Of a DNA stretch of 64,000 nt, positions 14,101 through 29,100 are shown one piece after another (the first letter of the stretch is position 1; every line of letters begins with the position of its first letter). Source of the DNA: Phallusia fumigata. Its lineage: Eukaryota > Chordata > Ascidiacea > Phlebobranchia > Ascidiidae. Under the pieces are notes generated by a model that saw only the letters and a list, made by a program, of their open reading frames with translations, was not told the DNA's origin and made no database searches. The position numbers and the translations under genes are program-made. Where the stretch lies: assembly GCA_008931825.1 (NCBI GenBank), contig QXVZ01033308.1, forward strand, positions 1 to 64,000, written 5' to 3'.

Positions 14101-17100
14101 CACGTTACGCAGCACGCGTGTCATCACCGCGGGTCAGCGAGTTCGCGTCGTCTGATTGGTCGACGTGTCTGGCTGATGGGCGGGGCATCAGGCCTACGGC
14201 TCAGCCCATGTTTTTGCAAGTTGTACTTGACCCCCGACTCCAGTTTGGGTAACATATGTTTGCACCCTCCTATATTTTTTATGTTCTAGTAAACCCTGCG
14301 CAAGCTAGTCGTTCCCCCTTGATTGTATTCGCACTTTGTACCACACGGTGCATGTAAACTTATTATTCACGCCACAAAGTTCCGAGAGCTGTTTACTACG
14401 AGTTCTCGAAAACAATCCCGCTGTGGCCCAGATCTTGTAAACGCCTTCAAAACAGGCTCTTGTTGTAGCGTCACGTGACGAAATGCGGGCTGTAAACCAG
14501 AGGTCAACGTACTTCTACTAAGTTCAGGTTTAGTCTCAGCTGTGCAGGGCACGCGAACTCGCCTCTATTTTGCAACGCAGCTTCCTAATGTTGTTGTGTA
14601 TTTGATTTATCTGATGTTGTGTAAGTGGGGGGAGTGGGTGTGCAGTAGACTAAAATAGATTTGGGGTCGTGGGTCCGTTACAAAGTCGATCAAGTGTTTT
14701 TCTCCGCGCTGCTGTTGATTTCGATGCTGCTAGCATTCCGTGGTGACTCATCCCGACGAGGCAAACAAGTGGAATCGATCGTGTGAGCTGCGCCTTCCAC
14801 CTCGCCGCGGAAAACCGCTCCGCCTTCGCCTTTAAATGCCGCTTGCATAATTTCCAGCTAATGTTTGTGCCACTCTTGCGCTATGTTAGGGTGGTTAATA
14901 ATTTGCATTTTGGCGCCCTTGAAGCGCCTTGTCGATGAATTTCTTGTGTCAATGCTGCGCCGTCGACGTTAATTTAAACGGGATCAATCCTCACCCACAA
15001 GTTCCAACAGTCGCACCCTGCGCAAACGTTGACCCTGACGCCAGTTCCCTTACGGGCAAATGTTCAAGTGAAATCAACAGGCAACTTGCTGGCGGTTGTG
15101 GTCTGCATTTGGGCGAGAGATATCCCTTCACGATCCCCCGATCACTCACGCTCTATACACGTCGATGGCAATTACGTCCATCAATCCCAGTAATTCGCAT
15201 GCATTGAAAGGCAATTGTGTTTGTCAAGGGCCTTTTTGCTTTCGATGCAACAGGTGTGTTTTCGTCCTGTGTTCGACATGAGTGCTCGTTGTCCTGATGT
15301 CAATGTTTCGCCATCAGGTTTGAACTTGTGGTTTTAACGTTGACATATTAGGATTATATATTTCTACCTGTCTACCCACAGAGCGNCATGAGTGCTCGTT
15401 GTCCTGATGTCAATGTTTCGCCATCAGGTTTGAACTTGTGGTTTTAACGTTGACATATTAGGATTATATATTTCTACCTGTCTACCCACAGAGCGACATG
15501 AGCCAATGGTTTTAAACCACGTTTTTGTATTAACCCTAAAGTGCTGCCTTTAAACAACCGCCCGTGTTGACTTAACTTTGACTAATAGTTCATAACACGT
15601 AATACCAATACAGCCCTAAAACCTATAACTACAGGGTTGCTGCTCTGGAGTATTTAGAGGCAGATGGCCCTCACCGTGTTAATAATGACCCGCTGGTCAG
15701 CCGGTCATCGGTCGGCTCGCTCGCTTTTGATGGTCCTAGGTTTTTGTCTTGCGGCACAGGCGAGCGTCGCACACAGAGAGAGAGGCAAACAATGGGCCAT
15801 CTGCCATGCAGAGTGGGATTATGCGCCGGAACGACATATGCTGTGCCGCTGCTGGTTTGAATATGAGGTTTCATATTTAGCTGGCAAGATGCCGGTGGAA
15901 TTTTAGAACGTGCTATTGTTTATCGTTCCAACTCTCTATTACGTGGCGTTCGAAAAAAGTCGCGTTTGAGGATACTTAACAATGAAAATTGGGTTGGCAA
16001 AGAAAGAACAAGTTTGTAGATACTCAAAACATAAGCGGCGGTGTCGGTTAGCTTGTGGTACAGACCCAAAGAGAGGAGGAAAGACCCGTCTCGTTTGCAT
16101 AAACCCACCATAACACGTCATGGCGCAATTCTATACAAACTAGTATGTAGGCGTGGAACAAAACTTCAGGTTAAACAAGAGACTGACAACAAGCCAAACA
16201 AATCGTTTAGATAAGGGCGTTGATGTTTTCTTGTACTTGTGACCCCCGCCTCTTCTATGTGGCGTTTGGTGGGTATGCGTCACCCATCCGGTAAACCTAT
16301 TTGAGCTTTTCGAACAGGAAGTTTTCTTTTCCCGTCGCGACCTCGACTCAGGGTGCGGCGGCCAAAGGTGACGTCACCGGCGGTTGTGCGTCAACGCCGG
16401 GGTTAGCGGAAACACGAAATATGGTAAACGGCTTTCTCGAGTTTTTCCACGTGATTTACTTTCTTGGGCTCATGTGATGTGTCATGTGACCCCTGGTTAC
16501 TTTTAGCCTACTTTCCCGGATAGAAAATTTACATTCCTCTATCATAAACAATTACCTGCTGCGGTTTCGTCTTTTCACGAACCAGCTGCGCATTTCCAAG
16601 ATATTTAACAGAATGCCTGTCAAAGCAGCGCGGTCGCCTATCATGATTGCCCTATGCAAATACTTGGCCCTTTAGCTGTATTCAATCGCGAGTGGTTTAC
16701 AGGCAACGCACTCGGATTTCACTTTTGCGTTGTCTCGTTATCATTCCGCTTCAGCTAATATCCTTTTAATTGCGGAGATTGTCGCAGAAGCTCGCCCCTC
16801 GGGCGCTCGTTGCGAGGAAATCCAACTGTAATTGAGGGGATTAAATATTGTGAGTAATGAATGTCGATCAGTGACTGACGTCAGATTGGTACAAATTCCT
16901 TCCCTAATGCGATTTTCACCTGTTTCTCTGCCGGGAATCGACTTACTGACGCTCGCTTGCCGAGAATTGATGACCCAATCTTATCGATGAGATATGGAAC
17001 CGGTAATTGACCTCTCAGACAACTTTGCGTGTGAAAAACCGTGTTTGCTATGTTTAACGGACTGCTGAAAGTCAAATCAACGTCAAATGTTGTTTCGTGT

Positions 17101-20100
17101 TATGGATTGAAGGTTTTTTTGTTGATTGCATCCCTCTTGGGATTTCACATGAAACACGTTAATGCAGCGTAGACGACCCGCGGTTTCACGTTCATCTGTG
17201 TTCTAGCATCCAGCCCAAAAAGTCAACAGAACATGTATACGGACTTGAACATACGCGTTATGATGGTGTACTCCGCAGTAGCGTCGCGTGATTTCAATAA
17301 ATTAATCTCGTCGTTTCGAAGAACTGGCACGTCCCTGTCGTGTTTGATCTGAGAGGGGTCGAAAGCCATCGCACGGCGCAGCACGTTCTGGTAACAAGCT
17401 GTTGGTACATGGGCACTGAGAACGTGAGAGTGTTTGCCAATCAAGCGATGTGTCACAACCACAATTGAGCAAACAACGCGTTTCGGTTTGGACAAGAAGC
17501 CTGAGCACCTGGCGCGCCGTCTCACCGAGGCGACCCTTATTCGATCAAGGGTCGAGAAGCCCTTCAAGCACCCCCAACAGCCCTTGTGTGACGTAACATC
17601 GAGTGCCGGCCTAACAACGGCGCTCGCGTCGGGCTTAATCCGATGTGAACAAGTTAGTTTTCGAGTTTTTCGTGTTGTGGAGGCGAATTCGACGCCATAA
17701 AGTTTTCCCCATGTGGTAGCGCCACTAGTTCCCACGTTTTGCAGGCTTAAAGCCACTTTGATGTGCCAGCACCACCAATACTTGGTGAGCTTTACGATAA
17801 TCCGGGCGCTTTGTGTATTGAGTCAGTGCAATTTTCCCTCAAATCCGGTTTATTCTTTACTCATTGTTGCCCAAACTCGTACGCACCGTTTTTCGTTGCT
17901 GCTGCAATCATCAGAAGCACCTGCTGCCATCACTCTATGGTTACGTCATTATCGGAGCGACAGGTGCATGCCCTCCGCGCCTGAACGATTCAGCTTCTTA
18001 TACACGCCACCTGCCCTCTGGGAAACGGCTGCTCGCTCCAATTCGCGGGGCATTGCCGAATATTTTCGCGACCACAGATAAATATTAAAATTTTATTGTC
18101 TTGGCATTGACGTGCCGGTGCAGCCCAGTGCTGTCTCTTATCAGTTGTTTTGCAGTGCTTCTGCACACCCATCGCGATGTCACCCCCGTGCTAGCCGCGA
18201 TTCCCGGGCGTTCGCTCGTCGAGTTTGGTTGGAAAACCTCGTTGGCATTTTCCAAGCTCGCATCCGCGTGCGATCGCAACGCTTTATTGCCGACCCTTCC
18301 TTTGCAATCGATTGCCCCGTTGTTATGTAATTAAGAAAGGCTCTTGGCCGGGTGCACAATTTTCTGCGAGCCAGCCGGTTTCCTGGCATTCGTCGTGCGT
18401 TTCAGCGACAGTTTATTGCGTTCAGCGGACCGCCGCTCGCGCGCAAGCTTAGCTGCTCGGCATTGGGCTGAGCGAAGAATTGGGTCAGCTTGAATCTGAA
18501 AGCCTTGTCAGTCGTGTTGCGGGCTCCAGCGACTGACTACCATATCATGTGTATATGCGATTGCCTATGCTCGTATCGGGTCCTCGCCCAGACCGTCACA
18601 GTTTGGGTTTCCGCGAGCCTGTTTCCGTTGTCTGGGCAGCAACAATCTGCTCTTCACGCCACCGCGACTGCCCTGTGTCTTCCACGAGCAATTTCATCAC
18701 CCACCTATACCCATGTCCCATTTACCGACGTCTGGCGATAGTTTGGGGCAGACAACAGCAGACGTCGCCCCATTGGGGGCTCGTTACGCTTTTTAACACC
18801 GATTTGCTACAATGTCACGGATAGAGTTTCGCGACAGGGATGTGAATGGCAGCCGCATATTCAATTTCGCCACTTCTTTGAACCAAATTTCGCGGATTCG
18901 TGGGAACACGCACAACTGCGGTTTCTTCCGGATCAACCGCGACTGATCATTTACCGGCCGTCTTTCGTCGCCAGGCGCGCTGGGACTATTGACCTTGCCG
19001 AGATTACGGAGTCAGCAGTGACCCAAGCGCCACAATTACCGAGGATTTGCTTACGTAAGAACGCTGGTAATTGGTACAACAGATCTCGGTCGCTGGTTCG
19101 GAGATCTGTCATCGCACTCACATCGTCCCGATGTACATGGCAATCTATGAAAGATCGCGGGCGCTCTTTGTGCGTGTAAATAAACCTCGTGTCGCCACTG
19201 AGACCGACGCTAAACGGGCTACTGGCGTTTGATCTAAAAGCCTGTGCCACCTACGCTCATTCACCCCTGCAGCGCAATTAAATTTGATTTAAAGTTCGAC
19301 GTATCCGTGCACTCGGGCACAGAGCGACCTGCCCGGTAGTTTATTGCGAGGTTTTTACCGTTTCTCGGTAATGAGACGAACTTCATGCGCGATTAGAAGT
19401 ATGTCACCATCGCCTGAAGTCGTCAGACTCGTCAACGGCGTTTACGACCCATCGCTCGGGCAAGCAATAACTGCTGCACAGTTCCTGGAAACTAGTGCAG
19501 GCCATGCACCAAAGTGCGATAAAACAAGCAACCTCTTTATCCGCCGTCTCTGATCTCTTCACCCGGGCCCACACCCTTTCGCCTGGTTGAACTTTTGGCA
19601 CACTCGCCCAACTTGTACTGTGTCCACTGTAATGGCAGTGAGTCAGCGCTTAATCGCCTCAGATCTGACCGTTTTCGGAAAACGCCCAGCCGAGTATCAT
19701 GTTATACAACATCTCGACCTTTCGCGTGGATAAGAAGTGGCGAAAACGTTGCGGTGTTCAACTGAACCGGATACGGTTCTCGGTTTCAAAGTCCCACTTC
19801 TGATTTCCGACCAACGGTCGATGGCGGTTTCGCCTAAAAAGCAGGTGGCGGCTTGTGGCGTTTGATCTGACGCGCCTCCGCACCCGCAATTAAACTCGTG
19901 AGCACGAAGCTATGGCAAGTGACGCGCGGTTACTTGTTAAGAATATTTCGGACAAGTCTATCAAAGCTTCCAGGCATGAGTCACAAGACAATTTTATGAG
20001 CAACGTGGCACCCATTAACCCAGGTCTATTTGTAGCTAATGGTGCGATTGGTCGTCCGTATTCTTGTCATTTAAACGGGGCACTACGGTCAATAAACTTG

Positions 20101-23100
20101 TCTGTTCTTTAGCTTACGCACACAAATTGACAATAGAAGCAGATAGGCCTGTTGGCTGAGCATATGGTAGCACACGTGAAACCCCGCACAAGTTTTGCCG
20201 CGTTGTGGAATATCCCGAAATCGATCACAGCAGCGCGGGTTTCCAAAATACGTTAAGGCTATAAATAACGGCTGTGAAATCCATAATGTTCGAGATGCTC
20301 ACAAGCAAATTTATTGATACCGGGCAAAATTTTTAAACATTTCCACTGGACTGAAGACACAAAATAGTGACATCACCAAGCCACGTGGATGGGATATGAC
20401 GTTGTGGTGTTAATACGAAAAGGGGCGTGTCTCGGTGCTAGCCAATGGCGTGCGACCAACGCCCACATACGGTAATAACGTCACAACCAGTCCATGCTGA
20501 ATCATGCAACTGTAAAAGGTTACTACGGACAATTCGTCCATTGCTCAATGATGATAAAGAATAAAATTGCCTAAAATAGAACACACTCTATTTGCTGCAC
20601 GAATGGTAGTTATTACGTCACAATGGGACGCGCGTCATTATCACGCAGAAGCTTAGTGGAGCGAGTCGTGCTTACCGGAAATGAAAAGTCTCTGACGTCA
20701 GCGTGAACTCTAAGTTTCGGGTTAGGTTAGACCTGCTCAATTTGTGGCATACAAATAATATGAATTGACTTTCGCTTGTATGAAATATCTTGACCCTAAT
20801 CAACAGCTTTTTTGCTAACAGTCTCGCAATATTATCCCTAACCAGCGCCGCTGACAAGTGTTTTTAAAAATCGTGTTCTTTTGGGCTCCAGCGACATTTG
20901 TTCCACATATTTAGGCCACTCAAGCAACAACCAATGCCCCTCTTATCCCTTTTACGCACGAAACCGCCCCTTCTGACGTCACGGCACAGTTTGCCAGGGG
21001 TGCAATCACTGTCTGTGGCGTATTATCTCGTGGGTTACGCGAGTACGGGCGCCCTGCCTGAGGTATTTCGCTCGGACCGATATGGCAGTGCTTAAGTTCA
21101 CAACAATCAAAACCTCATCTCGGGTCGGCGGTTTTAAGTTACTTTGCTTTTTTTAGGCGTTAGTGGTAAATCGTGGTTGCAAACTTGCGTACGATGTGTA
21201 CCGTTGTGTGAGTAACGGGTGATATGTTTGTGTCGATCTGCGTTAAAATCGGTCAACTGGAGTTCTGACGCCTCTTGGAAAAGCTAAGCTCATTTTACAG
21301 CGGTTTGTCATGACCTACTGACGCCCTCAGGCGAACCGAAAACTGTCACTGCCGGTCGTCAGTGTCACAACCACTGTCAAGTGCCGTCGGGGCCAAAACC
21401 TTAATTACCAGCTCACCAAGGACCACTTGGCAACCGCAAAAACTTGGCTGTGAGCGTTGGGCGTTCAGTGGGGACAACAAAGTTCAACGTGAACTTACTA
21501 AGTTTTGCTGTCGTTAAACAGGTGTGAGTCACCAGCCTTGTAACCTTGGTTACACGTGTTGCACCTGCCAAGCGCGTTTCAAAATAGACTTTGATGATTG
21601 TGGGTACTTCCTAGATCCCGCGACTCCAGGAGTATGCGCTTCGTAAATTAGCGTGCTCTTCAGTGACTGTGTTGGCTTTAGCGCTCCCCGACAGCCCAGC
21701 AACGTTTCGCTTGGCCGTAACTGAACAATGACGCTTATTTCATCATAAAGCATGTGTTTCCTGTTCTACCTCCGCACGCTTTTCCATTATGAAAGCGCGT
21801 AGACAGCGAAATGAAGCCTATAGTCGCGTGGTCGTTAGGGATAAATAGGGGGCAACAATGGCCCGCCGTGTCTATGACAGCAAAAGGGGGGTTGGCGGCT
21901 GCCTAGACCCCGGGATGATGAAACTTTTCGTCGTCGGGTGTTTGTCATCCCGCCTGCTTCGTGTTGGCGAACAACAGTGGTATTTATTACGTGGAAACTT
22001 GGTTTTAACTGCCACCTGTGAAGTTGCCAGGGCTTTACCGCAATGATTCAATACGGCTCGGGTTGCAGAATGCTGTGCCTAATTCCCCCTTTGTTTGTTC
22101 CGTGTCTATAATTTAAACGGTTTTAAAAGTGTGTTTTATGTACTTTAAAATGTGCGTTTATACAGTGATGTTCCGTGGCTAACCGGTGTGTTCTTTTTTT
22201 CTTTTTCATGTTTCGCTTCATCCCGACCCTGACGTGCCAAATGACATCATCACTTATCCACCTATCTTATTTACAAACCAGGTAAGACCAAACGCTTAAT
22301 ACGTTTTTACGCATAGGGATTGTGCAGAGCAGAACATATCGCGGGTAACGTTGCTATCAGAAATGTGTTTCGTCACAGGAGTGAAGTGGGTGCATATCGA
22401 TTGATCTGGGAATAGTTTCGGTAACCGGCGCACTGTAATGTCGCTGTGACCTTTTTCCGACTCCTGCGCTAAACTCGGCACCTTCCTACTGTGTAATTTC
22501 CGCATACAAACCTACGTTGGTGCAACAGTACAGCTGCGGTGCAAAAGGCCAACTCCAAACCGGCACCGTACACAGCGAGCCTCATTCCCAGTAGGTTTGA
22601 ACACAATGCAGTGTGAATAAAACATGACCCACCCTTTATCGCGGCGCAGTTCACCCACGTGCTTTTGTTGGGGCGTGCGCTCATTTTGAGGGCAATTTAC
22701 ACCATACTGAGTCACCCACCGCCCCAATTGTGCGCCAGACTAGTCACCCCCGCCCCTGTCATTTACTTTCCCGAACCGTTGGTTTAGTTTTTTTGTTCCC
22801 GCTTGTTGTAAGGACACCGCGTTTTTCATCCAATGAGTTTCTCATGGTGGGAGCACTTGATAGTTTACTTTTTCGCGGCTTTTACGGTATTGTCAGGACT
22901 CACGGCAGTTTGCCCCCAAATACCACGTCTTCCGCTATCTCATTCACGCCCAGCACTCAAAATTCTGGACGGCGCGGATGCTTGGCGCACACTTTTTGGG
23001 TTGGCCCTATGCCACAAGCTTAGCCCCGTCGCGTTTAAACAGTCACGTTCCGTGTCAAGCAACAGTAAGACCCGGAAACGGACACACACGGCTTCGCATT

Positions 23101-26100
23101 ACGCTCACACCGTCTCACGTTTGACAAAGTTTCGGATTCTTGCCTGTGTCCACGAGAATTCCTTGATCTCACATTGACAACACATAGACAAAAGACACAC
23201 GGACGGCGATTCGCAACATCGAACTCCATGTTTCAGACCCAATGGTTACATTTATACAATCGATTCCGCTTTGTCACCTTCTGAAATTTGCGAGCTTGGC
23301 ATAAGATTTTTGTGTGCCAGGATAACGGAACAATTTTTAATTGTCGGTTGGGTCGAGGCCAAACAGATCATGTAACTGTGTTGAGCACAAGGCAAAGCCG
23401 CAAATTTTAATTAACTTTCCCGGGAAACGCGAACGCTCTTTGCTGGCACGACCCTCACTACATTTCCCCGATGCGCTAAAATTTGGGACCACGGGGGCAG
23501 TGATGCCTCGTGGTCTTCACGTGGTGGTGTAACCGTTCCGCTTTGCTGCTCCTACGTAGGCGTTACGGTCGAACTCGAGTTCGTTCGTAGTTGAAGTCTC
23601 CCCCCTCATCGCTGATTGATGGCTTGCACGCGTCTCGCTACGCTTAGATGGAAACCTTTAAGGCGTGCGACACGAACAGTCCCTTCAGTTGTCCATTAAC
23701 GTTGCTAAGCACAGACCGTCGTCAGCGATGACTTGGTCAAACGTTTCTCAGGCTAAATCCACTCATGGAATTTCGTATGGAGTGTCCTTTTCGGTGNTCG
23801 AACTCGAGTTCGTTCGTAGTTGAAGTCTGTCCCCTCATCGCTGATTGATGCCTTGCACGCGTCTCGCTACGCTTAGATGGAAACCTTTAAGGCGTGCGAC
23901 ACGAACAGTCCCTTCAGTTGTCCATCAACGTTGCTAAGCACAGACCGTCGTCAGTGATGACTTGGTCAAACGTTTCTCGGGCTAAATCCACTTATGGAAT
24001 TTCGTATGGAGTGTCCTTTTCGGTGAAAACAAATTACATACGCGTTGATGTGCTACACAACCGAACGAACCAAACTGCAGTGAATCATGTCACATTTGTT
24101 TTTGTGGTGCAACGGACTCGCCGATCAACATGGCATTCAGCGGTTAACTGATTCACTGATTCACTGCTGGGCTCAGCGGCAAACGTAACTTCCCCCCAGG
24201 TTAAACCGGTCGAATCCAAATCAAAACAAACAGGCATCGGAACAGGAAACAGTCGGTGTGCTGCCAATGACTATGCAAAATGATATTTTTTATGATGGAA
24301 TAGGTATTGACGTACACGGCGTAATGTCTAGACCTAATATTGACTATAGAGGCGACCCGCTTTGAAAACCCTTTGTACAAATGTTTGCTTATGCTCGAAA
24401 AGGCTGTGAATTCGGCAGAACATCGATCAGCTGGTAAAGAATGCGCACGTCATGTTTAATTTGAGATAAAACTAAATTTCGAGCGCCTACTAGAAAACGA
24501 AAAACGCCTGTAATTGTCGAATAATGACCATTCGCAGCGTGTTGTTATCGTGGAAACTGATAGCCCACGGCGAGGTTGTCCACTAAACGATGCCATTTGT
24601 GGTAAAGGTCAGCACGAATTAAAAAAAACTGCTGCGTCATAGTTGGACCCTTATAGTTGGATAGTTTTCTCGAATCCTTTCCAGCACCTCCAGTTCACGT
24701 TCACGGAAAGCGCACGGCATGACCACGCAGCAATCACGTGCTTCTGCACGCTCGAGTGCAGATTGCGCCACTTGGTAAAGCACGCGTTCGCTTGTTTGAT
24801 AACAAAGCGCAGCAGTGTGGTGCAATCTTGCGAGCAGCGTGCACCAATTGGCTGCACGACCCGACACCACTCAGGCTAGTAAACTTAGACGTTCGTTGCA
24901 TAATAATGAAGGGGCCTTATGTCTGGGTTCTGGGGTGTGGCACCGATGGCGCAAGTCGCTATATTAAAAGACACGTCGTTAATAGTCGTTCTGTACCAGT
25001 GGAGCCCCGTCACCCTAACGTCTATATTGTCTCCCTCACTGCCAGGCAAACGTATAATTTTAGTAACGAGCAAATTAATGGCCCCACAAAGCGTGGGCGC
25101 GTCTGTTGTGGCCGATGGCGACGGGTGGATCAAGTCCCTGTCCGTTGCGCCACTTGTTAACCTTTCCAGCAAGTCGCGACTCGCCCGCAGCGGTCGGTTT
25201 TCGTCCCTTGCACGACTTGCGGTGACTAATTTTGGGTCCGGCTCCCATCTCGGTGGCTTGCCCAGACTTGTCCGCTCTCAGCATCAGTCGAAATAGAGTT
25301 TCAGGAAAAAAAGTTTCACTGCACGTGTTAACACAGTGGCGCAATTGTTGTTGTTGCGACGACGGTTGCGCAGCAGTCGTTACTATCGACAACAGGTTTG
25401 TGATTGATTACGAACTGGAACAAAGGTGAAGGTTGTTTACCGAGATCTGCAGAATCCATAGGCTTGCGTAACCTAGTAAAACATAGGAGGTGCGGTTTTC
25501 ACTTGTTATGCAACTTTCGTGTCCAAGCAGTTTCATAATATTTCCGCGTACTGCCTTACTGCCCAAGGGCATGGGCAAAGCCTATCATTACTGCTGTAAG
25601 TTCCCAAACCTGCTAAATATGGTCCAACCCGATCCAAGTCAGAAATTGGGGCTCGTGGCGAAAGTTCCCGGGAATTTTCAACCCCTTGACTTGAAGGGCG
25701 TGTTAGCGTTAGAGCATCAGACGGCCTCGACCAGCATCAAGTGCCATTCGGTTTCCCTTTCCCGACAGAGGCGGCGGCTCTGCTTATCCGACGCCGAAAT
25801 TACCCGTGCGGCAAAAAAGCAACATTGCCGCTGCAAGGAACGGCCGACTCATATCAAGCTGCAAACATAGGGGTGGATCTTAGCAAATTTCCTACTTGAG
25901 GTTTTAAATGAAAAATAAGTACGTGCAAAGCCGCATAAAGTGGAGCTGGTCGCAGCCCTGGGCAACGCCGGCGCTTACGTGCTCGCTTCGCACCAAAAGG
26001 AAACAAGCGGAGCGGCGGGAGCAGCGGCGGCGCCTATGACGACACAACGGGAAATTCAAAACAAACAGAAAACAGCTGATCTCGATTTTCCAAGAACCTC

Positions 26101-29100
26101 GCTGTGCTGGGTTGAGTGGCGCTGTAGCGATCGGGTTATCGAATTGCCGCAGACATTTCGCGCTCGGCATTTAAGTTGCTCTGCAGACGCTGGTGCATTT
26201 TCACAAAGATTACAAGGCGGCTTGACATTTTGTAGGCATTGGGCGACTAGGGGGCGAGGTCTGTCGCAACACGCCCTTGGTGCTTGCCAATTTTCGGCTC
26301 GCTATTGTTGTCAAAAGCCCAGGTGGGGCGAAACGATTATTTTGTTGGTGCGTCTGTCATTGCCTCTTGATCACTACAGTCAAGACCCGACGCCAGTATT
26401 TCGTTTGTGGTTGCGTCGGCCGCGGGCTGTTGTCCTTAGATCACTGACTGATCGCCTGCCGTCGCTTAACGGTATCGCCTTACAAACCCCATTATCGCCA
26501 GCCGAAAGTTTCATATCGTCTGGTCGGACATCGAAACATGATTAATAGCGCCCGCCTTTGTTTGTTTATACTGGGACCTCCTTGCTCAGTCTTTTCGGCG
26601 CTAAGCACCGATCCATACCGTAATAGAAAAAGGCTCACCTGCCAGACACACGTAGCCGAAAAGCCAATTTCGCCGAGACGCTAAATCCGTCACATAACCT
26701 TGGAGAAGACCCGTGAAAACCATGTCAATTGTCAGGCGGTGACGGCAGGCAGGGAAAAACAATGTTAGTGGCAGCCTGGGTTATAAACTAACGTTTTGCT
26801 GTGACCTGAAACAACAGATTTTTCCTTTTTTTGTTTGTTTAAAAACATGACGCCCTTCATAGAAACTGAATTAGCATTGAAGGCCGCTGCAGCAAGGCCT
26901 TATCAGGGTCGCGTTGCGGCTATTGAACTTGTGAACCGTAAATGCTCGTTGGCTACGTTTATCCGGGCAGTTTCATTTGCCTAATGCGGCTGCAAACTCG
27001 GATCCTATGTACGTTGCATAGAACGTGCATTGGGGAATGGGCATCACCAATATGATTAAAGGGATACGGCCACATAAGCATTAAAGTCCCTCGATTTTCG
27101 TGAAACTTTTTAGCCGTTGCTAGGGGCCTTTCCCCATTGCTCCGCTCTCTTTCTCCTCCCTTCTCTCACTCTCTTTTATTTGGGTTATCACGTCCGTTTC
27201 CGATCATCATCTGCATAAACAATCGCTGGCATTTTTCGGCCTGGCGCTCGTTTCCGCTTTTCGCCGGTTCCGTGTTTGTGTTAGGGTGACGTCAGGGTGA
27301 TTTCGGCAGCAGCAACAATTCAACGTAGCAGTTCTGCCGGTAGCGCTCCTATTTGCTTTGTTATGCTTTGACATTCAAATACCTTTGAGACCAAACAGAT
27401 AACCACCCAAAACAGCTGTTTTGTAGATTCAAAATCTCCTTTGGAACTCGCGTTAGTAACATACCCGCCGAATTACCGCCGGGATTCAAAAGCGTTGCTA
27501 TTATCCAAATCCTTGTGGTCTAAAGAAAATATCAGACGGTTAGCCGAGTTCTTTGGGCCAATCGCGTGCCAATTCTTTCACAATGGCAACGCACAGAAAC
27601 ACCCGAATTCCAGCTTTTCGGGGATTCCTACCAATCAGTGTTAACCGCAAACGACTCTAGCAATTGTCGCCTTGTTGCCAGCAGCGCCCGGCGTCGACAG
27701 CTGACAAAGCGACAAAAAGTGATTCACCTACGCTTTAGATCCAATGGGCCTTTTGTGGTAGCGTTTGGGGCTTTCGTTCTGCGTGGGAAAGTGGTTCTTC
27801 TGTCGCTGCAACAAAAACACTCGGGCGATATCGTTCTTGACTCACGAAGGCACTTACTCCGTACAGTGTGGATTAACAGCCATTTATCAACAAGCTCTGC
27901 TGCTGGCTTCCTTGATTGGATAAAGCGCGGGGAATTCCGGCACTAACTTAGTGATAGCGTGCAGCTGCAATTGCCAGCACTTGCGCCAATTTTGGTATTT
28001 TTCGTCATTGCCTATGTAGTTAATTTAAAGGCTTGGTGGTTTACCAACGCTGGGTTCGACTCCAATCACTTTAAAAACTTCACAGAGCATCTCGTATTGA
28101 TGCGTGGGTTGTGATAGCCGTATAAACGTTTTTACAAGTGGCCATAAAATTAGAACGTTAAGTGTGCATAAAATGGTACTTTAAACGCATAGTGCCTTCA
28201 ATAAAACATTTACCTTTTTTCTTGGGCGGCCTGTTTTCACTTAAACTGAAAACTGGATTTTCGATAACCTCTCGTTTAAACTATAAACATAGTGAGTCAC
28301 CTTACTGTGATAATGTCATACACAGTGATGCAGCGACATTTGAAATTGTTCACCACATGTACGGCAATAAACGACTTTTTGCGATAATCCTGTAAATCCG
28401 GGCGTCACAAACTCAAGCGATAAAATCCAGCTTAACGCAGATTTTCCGGAGCAAGCCACATCACGTCTATTAGTTACGCAGCATGCTCATTAGTTTATCT
28501 TAAGTCTCAATCCTATACGTGGTAATATTCTTGTTTTTACGTTTGGAAATGTCTCCGCACAACCACATTGGTTCGATGGGTCATCCTTCGTACACACGCG
28601 TCGTGGCGGCATGACATTTCTTTTCCGTGAAGTGTTTGGCGCTTTACATCGAAGTGTTTCTGGTTAATTGGCAACTACGAAATGGTATAGGGCAATCCAA
28701 CGCAAAATAAAGTTTATGCAGTCGACGCGTAACTCGCTTTAAAGTCCCTAAAGGTCAATTTGAGTTTCTTGCTAAGATAACCGTGCGATTTAGATTCGAA
28801 AACCGGACCAGCAGGTCTGGCAGATTGCCTATAATCTCCTGTTTATCGGCAGTTGCGCCGAAAGAAATCTCGTACTTTGCGTGTTGGCGCAAATGCCAAC
28901 TTTTGTCATGCGCCTGAACTTTCGCACCACATTTTGCGCATCTGATTAAAGGTCAAAATAACCCAGTTCAACAGAGGATACACACGTGTGGTCAAGCGGT
29001 AACACAACGTAATGTGACCCCCGATTTACCTTCAGCTTCGAACGTTTGGCATCTTTCTACCAAAAGCTACCGGATATTTTTTTTGCTGTCCACGCTAAAC

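Noticed and set aside
13747-14289. 180-codon open frame in the SoxC intron
   Set aside because: No ATG start, no recognisable domain, arginine-rich translation typical of non-coding GC-rich DNA.
17223-17756. 177-codon minus-strand open frame in the SoxC intron
   Set aside because: No recognisable motif and no plausible splice partners; stops and open frames alternate at random around it.
25940-26545. 201-codon open frame in the SoxC intron
   Set aside because: It does not begin with ATG, has no family features and overlaps open frames on the other strand. It reflects GC content.
28021-28075. tRNA-like B box (GGTTCGACTCC)
   Set aside because: The T stem does not pair and no A box or acceptor stem fits. 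Neither a tRNA gene nor a clear tRNA-derived SINE.
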